Of a stretch of DNA of 17,158 bases, positions 14,778 through 17,158 are shown one piece after another (the first letter of the stretch is position 1; the number at the start of each line of letters is the position of its first letter). The DNA is from Pelotomaculum sp. UBA4789 (GTDB taxonomy: Bacteria > Bacillota > Desulfotomaculia > Desulfotomaculales > Pelotomaculaceae). A program made the position numbers and the translations under genes. The notes beneath the pieces were generated by a model, which saw only the letters and a list, made by a program, of their open reading frames with translations, was not told the DNA's origin and did not search any database. The stretch spans positions 1-17,158 of the forward strand of contig DHGV01000007.1 of NCBI GenBank assembly GCA_002402945.1, read 5' to 3'.

Positions 14778-16226
14778 TTGCCATTAGTTAGAGTAAGATT
14801 TGCGCCCAGCCCCACAGGCCCTTTACATATAGGGGGGGCCAGGTCGGCGCTGTTTAATTGGCTGTTTGCCCGCCATTACGGCGGTAAATTCATTGTTCGC
14901 ATTGAAGATACCGATCTGGAGCGTTCATCCCGCCAATCTGAAGATAATATTTTGACAGCTTTGCGCTGGCTTGGCTTGGACTGGGATGAGGGTGTAGATG
15001 TAGGCGGGCCATATGGACCTTACCGGCAGACCGAAAGGCTGGGATTATATAAGAAACATGCCGATCACCTGCTGAGTATCGGTGCTGCCTACCTCTGTTA
15101 CTGTACCGGAGAAGAGCTTGCGGCTGAAAGAGAATCCCTCATGGCCAAAAACGAACTGCCCAGATACATGGGGCGCTGCCGGAACCTGACTCAGGAAGAA
15201 CGAACCCGCCTGGAAGCAGAGGGGCTAAAACCGGTAGTGCGCTTTCGCGTGCCTGAAGATGAAAAGATCCTGGTCAGGGACCTTGTACGGGGAGATGTAT
15301 CTTTTGAGACCAGCGAGATCGGCGATTTCATCATCATCAAGTCAGACGGCATGCCGACATACAATTTCGCAGTGGTAGTGGATGATCATACCATGTCTAT
15401 CAGCCATGTCATCAGGGCTGAAGAGCATTTATCCAACACCCCGCGCCAGATCTTATTGTATAATGCCCTGAGGTGGGAAACACCGGAATTTGCTCACGTG
15501 TCACTGATCCTGGGCAAGGACCGGAGCAAGATGAGCAAACGACACGGCGCCACGGCTATTGAGCAGTACCAGGATAAAGGCTACCTGCCGGGAGCTTTAA
15601 CGAATTTCCTGGCCCTGCTGGGCTGGTCTCCCGGAGGCGAGGAAGAAGTTTTTTCCCTGGATGAGCTGAAACAGCATTTTACTCTGGATCGTGTGGCAAA
15701 GAGCCCTGCTGTTTTTGATCTTGAAAAGCTCAATTGGCTGAACGGTCATTATATCAGAGAAACCGACCTGGAACGGCTTACCGAAATGGCTGTGCCGTAC
15801 CTGGAAAAAGAGGGATTTATCAGAACACCGCTGCCTCCGAAAAGGTTTGAGTGGCTGAAGCTGGTGGTTGCTTCAGTCCGGAAGCAGCTCAGTTATATGC
15901 AGGAAATAGCGGTGTATGTCAAGTTTTATTTTGACGATAACATACAGATCGAAAATGAGGAAGCGCAGCAGATTATGGCAGGTGAGCAGGTCAAGCCTGT
16001 CTTACTGGAATTAATTAAAAAAGTAAATGCTGCTGCCGGGATTACAGAAGACGGGGCTAAGGCGCTGTTAAAAGAAGTCGGCAGGGATCTCGGGCTCAAA
16101 GGCAAGCAGATCTTTATGCCTGTCCGTGTTGCCCTTACAGGCAGTACACAGGGACCTGACCTGAACCAGGTTATGGTCATCCTGGGGCGCGACGGGGTTA
16201 TTCGCCGCCTGACCAAATGGGTATAA
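14778..16226 (+). CDS. gltX: Glutamyl-tRNA synthetase
   Basis: Charges tRNA-Glu in the cytoplasm. Class I synthetase of 482 residues from TTG 14778, the usual bacterial size. It begins almost directly with the family N-terminus VRVRFAPSPTGPLHIGG, holding the HIGH-type signature HIGG at 17-20. A Cys-x-Cys at 107/109 and Cys134 suggest the zinc-binding insert, and KMSKR is at 251-255; the anticodon-binding helical domain follows. TTG 14778 was chosen because GGGGGAT (14764-14770) is 7 bases upstream and because longer versions add residues foreign to the family; ATG 14757 is the alternative. Whether it is discriminating or also charges tRNA-Gln cannot be decided from this window. cysS follows after 129 bases. 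Confidence 0.96.
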   Translation: MPLVRVRFAPSPTGPLHIGGARSALFNWLFARHYGGKFIVRIEDTDLERSSRQSEDNILTALRWLGLDWDEGVDVGGPYGPYRQTERLGLYKKHADHLLSIGAAYLCYCTGEELAAERESLMAKNELPRYMGRCRNLTQEERTRLEAEGLKPVVRFRVPEDEKILVRDLVRGDVSFETSEIGDFIIIKSDGMPTYNFAVVVDDHTMSISHVIRAEEHLSNTPRQILLYNALRWETPEFAHVSLILGKDRSKMSKRHGATAIEQYQDKGYLPGALTNFLALLGWSPGGEEEVFSLDELKQHFTLDRVAKSPAVFDLEKLNWLNGHYIRETDLERLTEMAVPYLEKEGFIRTPLPPKRFEWLKLVVASVRKQLSYMQEIAVYVKFYFDDNIQIENEEAQQIMAGEQVKPVLLELIKKVNAAAGITEDGAKALLKEVGRDLGLKGKQIFMPVRVALTGSTQGPDLNQVMVILGRDGVIRRLTKWV

Positions 16227-16308
16227 GTTGAGACGTGAGAATATCCTGAATTTCTCTGAGGTCTTAAAATCAAAACAATCTGACAGGATTACAGTATATA
16301 ACTGATAT

Positions 16309-16329
16309 CCGACAACCGACGACCGACAT
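16309..16329 (+). repeat. Three tandem CCGAC-type heptamers between gltX and cysS
   Basis: CCGACAA, CCGACGA and CCGACAT follow each other directly, ending 8 bases before the cysS ribosome-binding site. The rest of the 129-base gap shows no clear hairpin terminator or promoter. The repeat has no known function that I can assign. Confidence 0.6.
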
Positions 16330-16355
16330 CTGAATTGGGAGGGCTTGCGTTATTT

Positions 16356-17158
16356 ATGGAAATATATAATACCCTGACCAAGCATAAAGAAACATTCCAA
16401 CCGCGGGAACCAGGCAAAGTGGGCATATATGTCTGCGGTCCGACCACATATAACTACATCCACCTGGGAAATGCGCGGCCATTGGTGTTTTTTGACACGG
16501 TGCGCCGGTATTTCACCTGGAAGGGATATGATGTCTTTTATATCCAGAACTTTACAGACGTTGATGATAAAATCATCAACCGTGCCGCACAGGAGGGAAA
16601 GGAGCCCCTTGAGTTTTCCCGCAGCTATATTAAAGAGTATTTTAAAGATGCCGATGCTCTGAATGTACGCCGTGCGGATTTGCATCCCCTGGTTACGGAA
16701 CACATTGACGAGATCATCAGCTTGGTAAAAAAACTTGTTGAAAACGGTTCCGCATATATTGTTGAAGGAGACGTATATTTTGAAGTGCGGAAGTTTGAAA
16801 GTTACGGCAAACTATCCGGCCGGACATTCGACGATATGCAGGCCGGCGCCCGGGTGGTGGTGGACGCCAGGAAGCGCGACCCCCTCGACTTTGTCCTCTG
16901 GAAAGCAGCAAAACCAGGCGAGCCCTTTTGGGAGAGTCCCTGGGGGTACGGCCGGCCGGGCTGGCATATAGAATGTTCAGCCATGTCGCTGAAATATCTC
17001 GGCACAAACTTTGATATCCACGGCGGTGGTTTCGACCTGATCTTCCCGCATCATGAAAATGAAATAGCACAGAGCGAGGCCGCCACAGGCAAGCCGTTTG
17101 TTCGCTACTGGACACATAACGGCTTCATTACGGTGAACGAGGAAAAGATGTCTAAATC
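16356..17158 (+). CDS. cysS: Cysteinyl-tRNA synthetase (5' part, cut by the window edge)
   Basis: Charges tRNA-Cys. The first 267 codons are present and the frame is open to the right edge, which falls inside the KMSKS motif (KMSK visible). The zinc and substrate Cys27 is in YVCGPTTYNYIHLGNARP, where HLGN (36-39) is the HIGH-type signature. NFTDVDDKIINRA follows, and WHIECSAMS plus FPHHENEIAQSE supply the other zinc ligands. The start ATG 16356 is preceded by GGGAGGG at 16337-16343 with a rather long 12-base gap; no better in-frame start exists. In many Firmicutes cysE lies between gltX and cysS; here the two are directly adjacent, without cysE. Confidence 0.95.
   Translation, partial: MEIYNTLTKHKETFQPREPGKVGIYVCGPTTYNYIHLGNARPLVFFDTVRRYFTWKGYDVFYIQNFTDVDDKIINRAAQEGKEPLEFSRSYIKEYFKDADALNVRRADLHPLVTEHIDEIISLVKKLVENGSAYIVEGDVYFEVRKFESYGKLSGRTFDDMQAGARVVVDARKRDPLDFVLWKAAKPGEPFWESPWGYGRPGWHIECSAMSLKYLGTNFDIHGGGFDLIFPHHENEIAQSEAATGKPFVRYWTHNGFITVNEEKMSK

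Overview
The window is about 17 kb of chromosomal backbone from a low-to-moderate GC, Gram-positive, Firmicutes-type bacterium. The layout ctsR-mcsA-mcsB-clpC, radA-disA, carD, PIN/TRAM membrane protein, ispD, ispF, gltX, cysS is a well-known Firmicutes neighbourhood. The split cobalamin-dependent methionine synthase and frequent TTG/GTG starts fit a spore-forming anaerobic clostridial lineage (Peptococcaceae / Desulfotomaculum / Pelotomaculum-like). The lineage is inferred from gene order and protein style only.

Layout. (1) 41-3108, minus strand: a two-gene methionine-synthesis unit, a stand-alone MetH reactivation domain followed by a MetH that lacks that domain. (2) 3228-7930, plus strand: the class III heat-shock operon (CtsR repressor, McsA/McsB protein-arginine kinase pair, ClpC unfoldase). 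It has a sigma-A type promoter, a CtsR box just after the -10 element, and a strong hairpin after clpC. (3) 7981-10448: radA and disA, reading from their own promoter; both act in DNA repair and integrity checking, DisA through c-di-AMP. (4) 10531-11150: carD, a transcription regulator, behind two tandem promoters and followed by a terminator. (5) 11170-14150: a PIN/TRAM membrane protein and the isoprenoid (MEP pathway) genes ispD and ispF. ispD and ispF are separated by an antisense decayed receiver-GGDEF gene. (6) 14142-14423, minus strand: a small Cys-rich protein of unknown function. (7) 14682-17158: gltX and the 5' part of cysS, which runs off the right edge at its KMSKS motif.

Most of the window is conserved core sequence and I found no complete new multi-gene system. 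The most interesting items are off the gene list. A 16-bp sequence at 13593-13608 differs at one position from the ParB/Spo0J parS consensus. The receiver-GGDEF relic next to it has lost its middle by an internal deletion. A Cys-rich orphan lies convergent to, and overlapping, ispF. CarD has tandem promoters, and a dyad is placed inside the metH-unit promoter. I saw no tRNA, rRNA, CRISPR array, insertion sequence or T-box.
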